The notes beneath the pieces are model-generated. The model saw only the letters and a program-made list of their open reading frames with translations, was not told where the DNA came from and made no database searches. Position numbers and translations under genes: made by a program. A stretch of DNA of 64,000 nt from Quadrisphaera granulorum (GTDB lineage: Bacteria; Actinomycetota; Actinomycetes; Actinomycetales; Quadrisphaeraceae): contig NZ_QGDQ01000002.1 in NCBI RefSeq assembly GCF_003149145.1, forward strand, positions 186,001 to 250,000, in the 5' to 3' direction. Shown piece by piece: positions 1-8,274 of this stretch (positions are counted from its first letter, which is position 1; each line of letters opens with the position of its first letter).

Positions 1-416
1 ACGTCGATCCCCCGACCGAGCACAAGGCCTACCTGCACCGATCCGGGCGCACCGCCCGCGCCGGGTCCGGCGGTGACGTCGTGACCGTCGTGCTGCCCGA
101 GCAGGCCCGCGAGGTGGCGCAGATGATGCGCCAGGCGCGCGTCTCCGCCGAGCAGCACCAGCGCACCACGGCGGCGTCGCCGGTGGTGATCGAGCTCACC
201 GGTGAGGTGGCCCCGCACGTCGAGCCTGCGCCGCCGGCGCCCCCGGCCGCTCCGGCGCGCTCCGGCGCTCCCCGGTCTTCCGGGGCATCCCGCAACGGCG
301 CTAACGGCGGTAACGGTGGCGGCGCGCGACGTGGCGGCGGGCGTTCGCGCGGTGCCGCGGGGACGGGCGGCGGAAGCCGTCGCGGCGGCCAGGAAAGGCT
401 CACCTCATATCGCTGA
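1..416 (+). CDS. DEAD-box RNA helicase, C-terminal end (partial)
   Basis: The reading frame is already open at the window edge (first full codon at base 3) and ends at TGA 414-416, so only the last 137 or so residues are present. It begins just before helicase motif VI (HRSGRTARAG), the arginine-finger motif of superfamily 2 DEAD-box RNA helicases, followed by the end of the RecA2 domain (VVTVVLPEQ). The remainder is a low-complexity Ala/Pro then Gly/Arg-rich tail (RGGGRSRG type), the usual RNA-binding extension of bacterial RhlE/CsdA-type enzymes. The likely role is ATP-dependent RNA unwinding in ribosome assembly or cold adaptation. The family call is firm; the subfamily cannot be given without the N-terminal part. 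Confidence 0.9.
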   Translation, partial: VDPPTEHKAYLHRSGRTARAGSGGDVVTVVLPEQAREVAQMMRQARVSAEQHQRTTAASPVVIELTGEVAPHVEPAPPAPPAAPARSGAPRSSGASRNGANGGNGGGARRGGGRSRGAAGTGGGSRRGGQERLTSYR

Positions 417-446
417 GGGCAGCCTCACCGAATATCGAAAGGGTCT

Positions 447-460
447 CGTGATTTATCACG
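447..460. promoter_or_regulatory. 14-bp palindrome in AT-richer leader before the DUF1540 gene
   Basis: CGTGAT-tt-ATCACG is a perfect 6-bp inverted repeat in the 140-bp space between the helicase and the DUF1540 gene. That space is clearly less GC-rich than its surroundings, as expected for a promoter region. It could be an operator for the downstream gene. No regulator is known or adjacent, so this is only a candidate. Confidence 0.3.
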
Positions 461-556
461 ATCGGGCGCTGACCAGCGGCGTTGCATAAGGCGAAGTCAA
501 TCTCGAGCCGATATGGTGAAGGCACGGAATTCTTCGTCAACACCCTGGAGGTCACC

Positions 557-859
557 GTGGCCACGCTCGAGATGCCCCCTGTCACCGAGTGCACCGTCGC
601 CGGTTGCTCCTACAACCACGATGGCTGCCACGCCTTCGCGATCACCGTCGGCTCCGCTGACGGCTCCGCGGACTGCGGCACGTTCATTCCGCTCGGCACC
701 AAGGGCGGCCTGGACAAGGTCGTGGCCCAGGTGGGTGCCTGCTCGCGCAGCAACTGCACCTTCAACGCCGACCTCGAGTGCACCGCGAGCTCGATCCGCG
801 TCGGCGCCGGGGCCAGCGGCTCCGACACCGCAGCCTGCCTGACCTTCACCGCCGCCTGA
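557..859 (+). CDS. DUF1540 small cysteine-rich protein
   Basis: A 100-residue protein with two cysteine-containing repeats. The first has ECTVAGCSYNHDGCHA then DCGTF; the second has ACSRSNCTFNADLECTAS then AACLTF. This spacing is that of the DUF1540 family, which probably binds a metal, but whose function is unknown. I chose GTG 557 because it follows a GGAG ribosome site (546-549) and starts directly before the first repeat; an upstream in-frame start at 482 would add 25 residues unlike the family. It is a single gene with its own terminator, so it is monocistronic and probably well expressed. Confidence 0.8.
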   Translation: MATLEMPPVTECTVAGCSYNHDGCHAFAITVGSADGSADCGTFIPLGTKGGLDKVVAQVGACSRSNCTFNADLECTASSIRVGAGASGSDTAACLTFTAA

Positions 860-881
860 CCTCACGGGCGCTTCACGTCCA

Positions 882-924
882 GACGACCGCCGGTCGCCAC
901 CTCGGGTGGCGGCCGGCGGTCGTC
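882..924 (+). terminator. Strong stem-loop terminator after the DUF1540 gene
   Basis: A 20-bp stem (882-901 pairing with 905-924, one G-T wobble) closed by a 3-nt loop lies 23 bp after the stop codon. There is no long T run, which is common for actinobacterial terminators. It isolates the DUF1540 gene from the MFS gene that follows. Confidence 0.75.
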
Positions 925-956
925 GTTGGTGACGCAGGGCGCACACTGGTCCTGAC

Positions 957-2276
957 ATGCCGCCCACCACCGCCCCCGTCCCCCCGTGGCGCGCCTGGTT
1001 GGTCTGGGGCGTCGGCGTGGCCGCGTACGTCGTCGCCATCCTCCAGCGGACGTCCTTCGGTGTCGCCGGGCTCGACGCGGTGGACCGGTTCGACACCACG
1101 GCTGCCGCCGTCTCGGCGTTCACCGTGCTGCAGCTGCTGGTCTACGCGGTGCTCCAGGTGCCCGCCGGGGTGCTGCTGGACAGGTTCGGCACCCGCCGCC
1201 TCGTGGTCACCGGTGGCCTGCTCATGGCCGGTGGCCAGCTCGTGCTGGCCTTCGGGGAGGTGCTACCGCTGGCCGTGGCCGGTCGCGTGCTCGTCGGCGC
1301 CGGCGACGCACTCACCTTTATCAGCGTGCTGCGCCTGGTGGGCGCGTGGTTCCCGGCGCGGCAGGCGCCCGTGGTCACACAGCTCACCGGGCTCCTCGGC
1401 CAGATCGGACAGATCCTCTCCGCGGTGCCGCTCGTTGCGCTGCTGTCAGGGTCGGGATGGACGGCGGCGTTCACCTCGGCGGCGGCGCTCGGCGTACTCG
1501 CCGTCGTCCTCGTCGCTGTCGTCGTCCGTGACGCGCCCCACACCCGCACCCGGTCGGGCCCTCCACTGAGCTGGGCCACCGCCGGCAAGGACCTGACCCG
1601 CGCCTGGAGCCAGCCCGGCACGCGCCTGGGGCTGTGGAGCCACTTCGTCACCCAGTTCCCCGGCACGGTGTTCGCCCTCATGTGGGGCTTTCCCTTCCTC
1701 GAGCGAGGGGAGGGCGTGCCGCAGGAGGTCGTGAGCACGTTGTTCACGGTGTACGTCGTCGCGGGTCTGGTCGCGGGACCGCTCCTGGGGGTGCTCGTGG
1801 CGCGGCACCCGCTGCGCCGCTCGTGGCTCGTGCTGACCATCGTGGCGGCGAATGCCGCCGGCTGGACAGCGGTCATCGCCTGGCCCGGGCCGGCGCCCCT
1901 GTGGCTGCTGACGCTGCTCGTGCTGGCCCTCGCCAGCGGCGGGCCCGGGTCGATGGTCGGCTTCGACTACGCGCGCACCTTCAACCCGGCCGATCGCCAG
2001 GGCACCGCCACGGGCATCGTCAACGTCGGCGGTTTCGTGGCGAGCCTGGTCACCGTGCTCGCCGTGGGCGTGGTGCTCGACGCCACCGGGGGTGACTACT
2101 CCCTTGACGACTTCCGCACGGCGTTCAGTGTCCAGTACGCCGTCTGGGCTGTCGGCGTGGTCGGCGTACTCGTGAGCCGGCGTCAGGTGCGCTCCCGCCT
2201 GGCTGCGGAGGGAGTGGTGATCCCTCCCCTGCGGACCTCGCTGGCGGAGCGGTTCAGGCGGGAGGGACGGGGATGA
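957..2276 (+). CDS. MFS transporter
   Basis: A 439-residue polytopic membrane protein with about 12 hydrophobic segments. The first half carries the major-facilitator signature after TM2 (LLDRFGTRRLVV, the G-x-x-x-D-R-x-G-x-R-R loop) and a TM5-type VGAGDALTFISVLRLVGAWF segment. This is the organisation of drug:H+ antiporters or small-anion carriers. The substrate cannot be read from sequence. The start ATG 957 follows the terminator by 32 bp. Its last 23 bp overlap the end of the convergent acetyltransferase gene, so the two transcripts meet tail to tail. Confidence 0.85.
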   Translation: MPPTTAPVPPWRAWLVWGVGVAAYVVAILQRTSFGVAGLDAVDRFDTTAAAVSAFTVLQLLVYAVLQVPAGVLLDRFGTRRLVVTGGLLMAGGQLVLAFGEVLPLAVAGRVLVGAGDALTFISVLRLVGAWFPARQAPVVTQLTGLLGQIGQILSAVPLVALLSGSGWTAAFTSAAALGVLAVVLVAVVVRDAPHTRTRSGPPLSWATAGKDLTRAWSQPGTRLGLWSHFVTQFPGTVFALMWGFPFLERGEGVPQEVVSTLFTVYVVAGLVAGPLLGVLVARHPLRRSWLVLTIVAANAAGWTAVIAWPGPAPLWLLTLLVLALASGGPGSMVGFDYARTFNPADRQGTATGIVNVGGFVASLVTVLAVGVVLDATGGDYSLDDFRTAFSVQYAVWAVGVVGVLVSRRQVRSRLAAEGVVIPPLRTSLAERFRREGRG

Positions 2277-2850
2277 CGGGCAGCGAGCCCGTGGTCACCG
2301 GGTCCGGCGGGGCCAGGTCGCTCGGGCGCAGCCGGTACACGCGCAGGTGCAGGTCGTAGTACTTGTCGGTCTCGCCGACCCATTCCATGCCAATGCGCCG
2401 AGCGCTCCACTCGCCGCGCTCGTTGCCCGGCCGCACCACGGCGAACACCTCGGCCGCACCCTGGGCGAACGCCCACGCCGCCAGCGCCCGCGCGCCCTCG
2501 GTGGCGTAGCTGTGCCCCCAGTGCTCCGGCGCCAGCTGCCAGGCGATCTCGACGTCCTCCCCGTGGGGCGGCATGGTGCGCAGGACGAGTGCGCCGACCA
2601 CGACGTCATCCTCCTTGCGGGCCAGGGCCCAGCGCCCGACGAACTGGCCGGCGTCGTCTCCCGGGCGTCCGTGTTCGGCGCGCCACTGCTCGATGAGGGC
2701 GGACATGGCCGCCTCGTCGGGCACGGCGTCGGCAGCCGGGGCGAGCCAGCGAGAGACCTGCTCGTTGCCGAACACCGCCAGCGCCGCGGCGGCGTCGGAA
2801 CTCTCCCAGTTGCGCACGACGAGGCGTTCGGTGGTCACCAGGTGGGTCAC
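2254..2850 (-). CDS. GNAT family N-acetyltransferase (RimJ/RimL type)
   Basis: A 198-residue protein that opens with TERLVVRNWESSDA, the typical beta1-alpha1 start of RimJ/RimL-like acetyltransferases, and contains the beta4-alpha3 acetyl-CoA stretch around WQLAPEHWGHSYATEGARA. Such enzymes transfer acetyl groups from acetyl-CoA to an N-terminal amine or a small-molecule amine. The target is unknown. The start is GTG 2850. The gene is divergent from the lycopene cyclase (55 bp between starts) and convergent with the MFS gene. The C-terminal 20 residues are proline-rich and lie outside the fold. Confidence 0.8.
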   Translation of the reverse strand: MTHLVTTERLVVRNWESSDAAAALAVFGNEQVSRWLAPAADAVPDEAAMSALIEQWRAEHGRPGDDAGQFVGRWALARKEDDVVVGALVLRTMPPHGEDVEIAWQLAPEHWGHSYATEGARALAAWAFAQGAAEVFAVVRPGNERGEWSARRIGMEWVGETDKYYDLHLRVYRLRPSDLAPPDPVTTGSLPVIPVPPA

Positions 2851-2905
2851 GCCGACACCGTAGCGAACGCTGCTGAGGTGGCTATCCGAGGAAGATCGCT
2901 ACCCG

Positions 2906-4219
2906 GTGGGTGACGATGCTGGGGTGCCCGGTTCCGAACGACGTCCCGACAGATGCGTCCGCGACGCCGACGTCGTGCTGCTCGGCGGCGGCGGCGCGGG
3001 CATCGCGGTGCTGCACCACCTGGCGCTGCACCTGCTGCGCCAGCAGCATCGGCGCCCGCTGCGCGTCGTCGTCGTCGATCCCCTCGACAGGCTCGTCCAC
3101 CGGCCTTCCGATCGAACCTGGTGCTCGTGGCTGCCGCGAGGCGGCCCGAGCGAGGCGGTGCTGGCGCCGGCCGTGCACCGCTGGTGGGACACCGTGCACC
3201 TGGTGGCCGCCGACGGCACCGACGTGCCGTTGGACCTCGCACCGCTGCGCTACGTCATGGTCCGCGGGGAGGACTACTACGCCCACGTGGCGGAGGTCGT
3301 GGGGCGCGCGCAGGCGAGTGGGAGCCTGCAGCTGGAGCATGCGGCGGAGCTCGCGGAGGGCGTCGAGGAGCACGACGACGGCGTGCGCGTGATCTTGCCG
3401 CGGGCAGCCCTGCGGACGCGCACCCTGCTCGACTCCCGGCCCGCGCCGCCGTCCCGGCCGGGTGCGTCGAGCCTCGTGCAGGAATTCCTGGGACGCCGGT
3501 TCCGCCTGCCCGGCGCGGGGATCGACGCCGACCGCGCTGTGCTCATGGACTTCTCCGTGCCCCAGCCTGACGTCGGTCTCGCCTTCGGCTACTGCCTGCC
3601 GACCGACTCCGCGTCTGTGCTGGTGGAGCACACCGCGTTCGTCCCCCGGTCCCTGGGGCAGGTGCACCACGCCGCTGCCCTGGACGCTTATCTGCCCCGT
3701 GCTCTGGGGACGACGGCGAGCGCCGACCTGCGCGTGGAGCACGAGGAGACCGGCACCATTCCCATGACCGACGCGCCGTTCCCGCAGCGCCCGCCCGCTC
3801 CTCCCGGAGCACGCCGCAGCCGTGTGGTGAAGCTGGGGACGGCGGGCGGCGCGGTACGTCCTTCCACGGGATACGCCTTCAGCGCTATGCAGCGCGCAGC
3901 CCGCGCGCTGGCCGGCCAACTGGCAGCCGGGGTACCGGGGGACCGGCTCGACCTCCCGCGCCCGTACCCGCGCAGGCACGCGTGGATGGATGCGCTCCTG
4001 CTGCGCGCCCTCCTCGACGGGCCGCGGCGCGGGGGCATCGACGGTCCGGAGTTCTTCGTGAGGTTGTTCACCAGCAATCCGCCGCAGCGCGTGCTGCGCT
4101 TCCTGGACGGGCTGACGTGCCCGACCGAGGAGCTCGCGCTGATGGCCACCTCCCCGCGCGGGCCGATGCTGCGGGCGGCGGCCGCGGACGCCGCCTGGCG
4201 CCTGGGGGTTGGCCGATGA
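2906..4219 (+). CDS. Lycopene cyclase (FAD-dependent CrtY/CrtL type)
   Basis: A 437-residue flavoprotein of the lycopene cyclase family. Near residue 20 is a dinucleotide-binding fold (DVVLLGGGGAG), then DRTWCSW, the conserved LMDF...PQ segment, a GYCLP...VLVEHTAF block, GTIPM, and GTAGGAVRPSTGYAFSAMQR, all in the family order. It would form beta-ionone rings on lycopene, a membrane-associated step of carotenoid synthesis. No other crt gene is in the window, so the rest of the pathway lies elsewhere. Many actinomycetes instead use small heterodimeric CrtYe/CrtYf cyclases. GTG 2906 is the first plausible start; the dinucleotide fold begins about 22 residues later, so a later start is possible. 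Its stop overlaps the PAP2 start (ATGA), which implies translational coupling. Confidence 0.85.
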   Translation: MGDDAGVPGSERRPDRCVRDADVVLLGGGGAGIAVLHHLALHLLRQQHRRPLRVVVVDPLDRLVHRPSDRTWCSWLPRGGPSEAVLAPAVHRWWDTVHLVAADGTDVPLDLAPLRYVMVRGEDYYAHVAEVVGRAQASGSLQLEHAAELAEGVEEHDDGVRVILPRAALRTRTLLDSRPAPPSRPGASSLVQEFLGRRFRLPGAGIDADRAVLMDFSVPQPDVGLAFGYCLPTDSASVLVEHTAFVPRSLGQVHHAAALDAYLPRALGTTASADLRVEHEETGTIPMTDAPFPQRPPAPPGARRSRVVKLGTAGGAVRPSTGYAFSAMQRAARALAGQLAAGVPGDRLDLPRPYPRRHAWMDALLLRALLDGPRRGGIDGPEFFVRLFTSNPPQRVLRFLDGLTCPTEELALMATSPRGPMLRAAAADAAWRLGVGR

Positions 4220-4905
4220 ACCTCTCGACCGACGCACCTCTGCACCGGCGGTGGTCCGTCCGGCGGCTTCTGCTCGTGGCGGCAGCCGTCCTGGTCGCGG
4301 CAGTGGTGGCCATCGGAGCAGATGTGCTGCACCAGGGCCTTCTCAGCCGCCTCGACGCACCGGCGAAGGAGCTGGGGGAGCGCCTGCGCTCCCCGGACCT
4401 CACCCCGGCGGTACGCCTGCTCTCCGACCTCGGCACCACGCCGTACCGGGCAGTGCTGGCCGCTGCGCTCGTGGTGCCCCTGGCCGTGCGGTGGCGAACG
4501 TGGCGACCCGTCGTCTATGGCGTACTCGTGGTGGGCCTGGCGCCGGCGGTGAGTGCGAGCACCAAGCGGCTCGTCGACAGACCGCGCCCGCCGGCGGCCG
4601 ACGCGCTCGAGGCGCCGCTGGACCCGTCCTTCCCCAGCGGTCACGCCACCGCCTCGGCGGCGCTGGCCACCGGCATGGCACTCCTGGCGGTCTGCGCGGT
4701 GCGCTCCGCGTGGGCGCGGATCGCCGTCGTGGCTGCGGCCGGGGTGTTCGCCCTCGTCGTGGGGCTCACGCGGGTGTACATCGGGGCGCACTGGATCACC
4801 GACGTCCTCGCCGGGTGGTGCACCGGGGCGGCCGTCGCCCTGGTGCTCGCCGCAGCGGTCAGGCCATGGGTCAGGCCGGGGGCCGATTCTGTCAATTCTT
4901 CTTGA
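4216..4905 (+). CDS. PAP2 (type 2 phosphatidic acid phosphatase) family membrane phosphatase
   Basis: A 229-residue integral membrane protein. It has the three PAP2 motifs: K-x6-R-P (KRLVDRPRP, near residue 116), PSGH (near 140) and a C-terminal R-x5-H-x3-D (TRVYIGAHWITD, near 184), where the usual Ser before Arg is Thr. The family removes phosphate from lipid (pyro)phosphates at the membrane. It starts inside the stop of the lycopene cyclase gene (ATGA), so the two proteins are made together; a role on an isoprenoid diphosphate would fit, but this is inference. The stop codon lies inside the first palindrome of the downstream HTH operator. Confidence 0.85.
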   Translation: MNLSTDAPLHRRWSVRRLLLVAAAVLVAAVVAIGADVLHQGLLSRLDAPAKELGERLRSPDLTPAVRLLSDLGTTPYRAVLAAALVVPLAVRWRTWRPVVYGVLVVGLAPAVSASTKRLVDRPRPPAADALEAPLDPSFPSGHATASAALATGMALLAVCAVRSAWARIAVVAAAGVFALVVGLTRVYIGAHWITDVLAGWCTGAAVALVLAAAVRPWVRPGADSVNSS

Positions 4906-4935
4906 CAACCCTCGCCAGCGTCAATCAACCTTGAC
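4891..4935. promoter_or_regulatory. Two tandem GTCAA-N6-TTGAC palindromes (operator)
   Basis: GTCAA-ttcttc-TTGAC (4891-4906) and GTCAA-tcaacc-TTGAC (4920-4935) are both perfect 5-bp inverted repeats with 6-bp spacers, 29 bp centre to centre. The first overlaps the PAP2 stop codon and the second ends 3 bp before the GTG start of the small HTH protein. The arrangement is that of an autoregulatory operator for the adjacent HTH gene and the ABC exporter after it. The TTGAC half also resembles a -35 box. Confidence 0.65.
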
Positions 4936-4938
4936 GTC

Positions 4939-5184
4939 GTGGGAGTCCACGACGAGGAGGTGGCGGCCTTGGCGGCACTGGTGTCGCGAGCCGGTGATGA
5001 CGACCCGCTCCAGGCCCTGGCAGCCCTGGCCGCTGCTCGCCGGGAGCTGGAGACGCTCGAGATGCTCGCGGTGCGCCGGGCGCGTGTGCGTTCGGCATCT
5101 TGGGCCGCGATCGCTCAGGCCATGGGCGTGACCCGGCAGGCCGCCCACCAGCGGTTCCGCCTCTCCCGCTGGGGCGATCGCTGA
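4939..5184 (+). CDS. Small helix-turn-helix DNA-binding protein
   Basis: An 81-residue protein: an N-terminal acidic/alanine-rich helix pair followed by a helix-turn-helix resembling sigma-factor region 4 (SWAAIAQAMGVTRQAAHQRF, residues 53-72), ending shortly after. Actinobacteria carry many such tiny regulators. GTG 4939 has no clear ribosome site, since the operator palindrome directly precedes it, so the mRNA may be leaderless or the start reinitiated from the PAP2 gene. It probably represses or activates from the two GTCAA/TTGAC palindromes upstream and controls itself and the ABC exporter that follows at once. Confidence 0.75.
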   Translation: MGVHDEEVAALAALVSRAGDDDPLQALAALAAARRELETLEMLAVRRARVRSASWAAIAQAMGVTRQAAHQRFRLSRWGDR

Positions 5185-5228
5185 GCGCGTCCCCGGCGCC
5201 CGCTGACACCGCCGCGCCGCAGTCGACG

Positions 5229-6974
5229 GTGCGGCGCGAGGGGCTGCGGAGCCTGCTGCCCCACCTGCGGGATCACCGGCGGCCGCTCGCGGCCGCTGCC
5301 GCGCTGTCGCTGGTCACCGCTGCGGCGGGCCTGGCGCAGCCTCTGCTGGTGCGCCGCGTCATCGACGGCGTCCAGGTCGGCGCTTCCGTGGGGACGGCCG
5401 TGGCGGCCGTCGTCGTCGTCCTCCTCGCGGGGTCGCTGATCGGCGCGGTTCAGCAGTACCTCCTCCAGCGCACGGCGGAGGGTGTCGTCCTGGCGACCCG
5501 CCGCCGCCTCGTCGGCAGGTTGCTGCGCCTGCCCGTCGCCGAACTCGACGCTCGCCGCACGGGCGACCTCATCTCCCGGGTGGGCTCCGACACCACCCTG
5601 CTGCGCGCCGTCGTCACCTCCGGCCTCCTCGAGGTGGCCTCCTCGGCGCTGCTGGCCATGGGGGCGGTGGTGGCCATGGCCCTGGTGGATCCGCTGCTCC
5701 TCGGGGTGACCCTCCTCGCCGTCGGCGTGGGCGTGGCCGCCGGGGTGGGCGTGGGTCGCCGGCTGCGCGAGCTGGCCCGGACGTCGCAGGAGCGGGTGGG
5801 GGCCATGACGGCCGCCGTCGAGAGGGCCCTCGGTGCGGTGCGCACGCTGCGCGCCTCGGGCGCGACCGACCGGGAGGTCGACGCGGTCGGCCGTGCCGCC
5901 GAGCAGGCCTACGACGCAGGGGTGCGAGCTGCCCGGGTCCAGGCGGTGATCTCGCCGCTCGTCGGTGTCGCGGTGCAGGGCGCCTTCGTCGCGGTGCTCG
6001 GCGTGGGTGGCTACCGGGTGGCGAGCGGATCCATCAGCGTGGCCGACCTCGTGGCCTTCATCCTCTACCTGTTCCTCCTGGTCATGCCCCTGGGGCAGCT
6101 GCTCGGCGCGTACTCGCAGCTGCAGCTGGGCCTCGGGGCGCTCTCCCGGGTGGAGGAGGTGCTCGCCCTCGGCGAGGAAGACCCCGGACCGCGCGCCGAC
6201 CCGCCGCCGGCCCGTTCCGCGACGCCCGGCCCGGCGGCCCTGCTGGAGCTGGACAGCGTCTCCTTCACCCACCCGGGCAGCCAGACGCGCGTGCTCGACG
6301 GCGTCTCGTTCCGCGTGGAACCGGGCACACGGACGGCGCTCGTCGGGCCGTCGGGCGCGGGCAAGTCGACGCTGCTGGGGCTGCTGGAGCGCTTCGCCGA
6401 CCCGACCTCCGGCAGCATCCGGCTGGACGGCGTCGATCTGCGCGACCTTCCACGGGCCGCGCTGCGCGCCCGGCTCGGGTACGTCGAGCAGGAGGCGCCC
6501 GTCCTCGCCGGCACCCTGCGGGAGAACCTCCTGCTGGCCGCCCCGCGCGCCACCGATGACGAGGTGGCCGGGGTGCTCGCGGCCGTCGGGCTCTCGGCGC
6601 TGGTCACCCGCTCGCCGCTGGGGCTGGACGCGCCGGTCGGCGAGGGCGGCGTGCTGCTGTCCGGTGGCGAGCGGCAGCGGCTCGCCATCTGCCGCTCCCT
6701 GCTGGCCAACCCCGACCTGCTGCTGCTCGACGAGCCCACCGCCAGCCTCGACGCCCGCAACGAAGCAGCCCTGGCCCGCGCCCTCGACGCCGTGCAGCAG
6801 CGCTCCACGGCCCTGATCGTGGTGGCACACCGGCTCTCGACCGTGGTCGACGCCGACCAGATCGTGGTACTCGACGCGGGGCGCGTGGTGGGCATCGGTC
6901 GCCACGAAGAGCTCCTCGAGAGCACACCGCTCTACCGGGAGCTCGCCATGACGCAGCTGCTCGTGGCCGACTGA
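5229..6974 (+). CDS. ABC exporter, fused membrane and ATP-binding domains (half-transporter)
   Basis: About 581 residues: an N-terminal exporter-type transmembrane domain of six segments (residues 15-310) and a nucleotide-binding domain with Walker A GPSGAGKST (near 373), signature LSGGERQR (near 477), Walker B LLLLDEPTAS (near 498) and H-loop VAHRLST (near 532). This is the MsbA/MdlB type that works as a dimer to export lipids, drugs or peptides. The frame is open further upstream through the HTH gene; GTG 5229 is the first conventional start after that gene's stop, but it lacks a good ribosome site, and a CTG at 5181 overlapping the stop would allow coupling. The start is therefore uncertain. 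Substrate unknown. Confidence 0.85.
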   Translation: MRREGLRSLLPHLRDHRRPLAAAAALSLVTAAAGLAQPLLVRRVIDGVQVGASVGTAVAAVVVVLLAGSLIGAVQQYLLQRTAEGVVLATRRRLVGRLLRLPVAELDARRTGDLISRVGSDTTLLRAVVTSGLLEVASSALLAMGAVVAMALVDPLLLGVTLLAVGVGVAAGVGVGRRLRELARTSQERVGAMTAAVERALGAVRTLRASGATDREVDAVGRAAEQAYDAGVRAARVQAVISPLVGVAVQGAFVAVLGVGGYRVASGSISVADLVAFILYLFLLVMPLGQLLGAYSQLQLGLGALSRVEEVLALGEEDPGPRADPPPARSATPGPAALLELDSVSFTHPGSQTRVLDGVSFRVEPGTRTALVGPSGAGKSTLLGLLERFADPTSGSIRLDGVDLRDLPRAALRARLGYVEQEAPVLAGTLRENLLLAAPRATDDEVAGVLAAVGLSALVTRSPLGLDAPVGEGGVLLSGGERQRLAICRSLLANPDLLLLDEPTASLDARNEAALARALDAVQQRSTALIVVAHRLSTVVDADQIVVLDAGRVVGIGRHEELLESTPLYRELAMTQLLVAD

Positions 6975-6995
6975 CCCGCCGGAGGTCGGAGCAGG

Positions 6996-7910
6996 TCAGG
7001 TCAGGCCGAGCGGCCCCGCGAGGTACTGGTACCCGACGAAGGCGACGACGTCGAGCAGCGTGTGCGCCACCACGAGCGGCATCACCCGGTGCGTGCGCCA
7101 GTAGACGAGGGCGAACACCACCCCCATGACGAGGTTGCCGAAGCCCGGTCCGTAGCCCTGGTAGAGGTGGTAGCTGCCGCGCAGCAGCGCGCTCGCGGCG
7201 ACCACCCACATGACCGTCCATGCCGATGGCGACAGGCGGCCCAGCCAGCGCGGGCGGCGCAGGCCCAGGCGTGGTAGCCGGTCGAGGAGGTAGGCGACCA
7301 CCAGCACCTCCTCGAGCAGCGCGTTCTGCAGCGCCGAGAGGACGAGCACCGGAACCGTCCACCAGGCCTCGTTGAGCGCCGATGCCTGGACCTGCGCGGT
7401 GAAGCCCAGCGCTCGACCGGCGACGTACAGACCGAGCCCGGGGATCCCGATGACCGCTGCCAGGCCGACGCCGTGCAGGAGATCGCGGCCGGGGCGGCGC
7501 AGGTCCAGACCGATCCGGTGGCAGACGCGAGCCAGCGCCGGGAGCAGCGGCCCGCGGCCCGACGTGCCGCCGGCCAGCAGGAACAGGCAGAGGAGCACGG
7601 GCACCAGGGCGAAGCCGATGCCGAGCAGCTGGTACGTGAGGTCGAGGTACGGCCTGGGGCTGCGGGAGGGGTTGAGGGTGGCGGTGCCGGCGGCGACACC
7701 GCCCGCCGCCGTGGCCAACGCGATGAGCTGGACGACGGCGTAGACGCCCGAGCGACCCAGCGACAGCGCCGCGACGAGCAGGACCTCGCCGAGGACCCGC
7801 CCCCGCTCGAGCGGCTGGTCGTCGACGGAGACCGGAGCAGCTCCGGTGCCTACGGCGGTCGGGGCGTCATCGGAGGAGCCGGCGGCTCCGCTTCGCTCCA
7901 CCTGCGTCAC
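6996..7910 (-). CDS. CPBP family intramembrane metalloprotease
   Basis: A 304-residue membrane protein with about eight hydrophobic segments. It contains the CPBP/ABI motifs: the Glu pair in NALLEEVLVVAYL (near residue 198), the R-x3-H of RGSYHLYQG (near 247) and HTLLD (near 283). These residues bind the catalytic metal in Rce1-like intramembrane endopeptidases. Substrates are unknown for most bacterial members. The N-terminal 35 residues are hydrophilic and cytosolic. The gene is convergent with the ABC exporter (21 bp apart) and is transcribed alone from GTG 7910. Confidence 0.8.
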   Translation of the reverse strand: MTQVERSGAAGSSDDAPTAVGTGAAPVSVDDQPLERGRVLGEVLLVAALSLGRSGVYAVVQLIALATAAGGVAAGTATLNPSRSPRPYLDLTYQLLGIGFALVPVLLCLFLLAGGTSGRGPLLPALARVCHRIGLDLRRPGRDLLHGVGLAAVIGIPGLGLYVAGRALGFTAQVQASALNEAWWTVPVLVLSALQNALLEEVLVVAYLLDRLPRLGLRRPRWLGRLSPSAWTVMWVVAASALLRGSYHLYQGYGPGFGNLVMGVVFALVYWRTHRVMPLVVAHTLLDVVAFVGYQYLAGPLGLT

Positions 7911-8084
7911 GGTGCCAGTGTCCGTGCGGGCGCTGGAAGCCCGCTGGGAGGGATCGACCCCCCGGGCAGCGGCCCTCAGAGCATGGCCAGCGTGGCGCGC
8001 GACGTCGCGAAGGGATCGTCGATGTCCCAGCCGTTAAGCGGCTGAAGGGCAGACGCACTCATCTCACGGTCTTACCGTGGAGGG

Positions 8085-8270
8085 GTGAGCACCGGCATCG
8101 TGGGCTTCGTCCTGTGGGGCACCATCCTCGTCATCGCGCTGTTCATCGCGCTCGTGGCCCGCGCCGCCTCCAAGGAGCGCCGCGAGGGCCCGAGGAAGCA
8201 CCTGCGCGAGCCCGTCCTCAAGGGCTGGGACCAGGTGGCGCCGCCCGGCCAGGAGCGTCCCCGCTCCTGA
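8085..8270 (+). CDS. Small single-span membrane protein, function unknown
   Basis: A 61-residue protein with one strong transmembrane helix (GFVLWGTILVIALFIALVA, residues 7-25) followed by a basic, charged cytosolic tail. It starts at GTG 8085 and ends 4 bp before the convergent purB gene. It resembles the many short membrane proteins found in actinobacterial genomes. I recognise no family and assign no function. Codon use (GC-rich third positions) supports it as a real gene. Confidence 0.6.
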   Translation: MSTGIVGFVLWGTILVIALFIALVARAASKERREGPRKHLREPVLKGWDQVAPPGQERPRS

Positions 8271-8274
8271 CGCC

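Noticed and set aside
482-556. N-terminal extension of the DUF1540 protein
   Set aside because: The extra 25 residues are not family-like, and GTG 557 has a well-placed GGAG.
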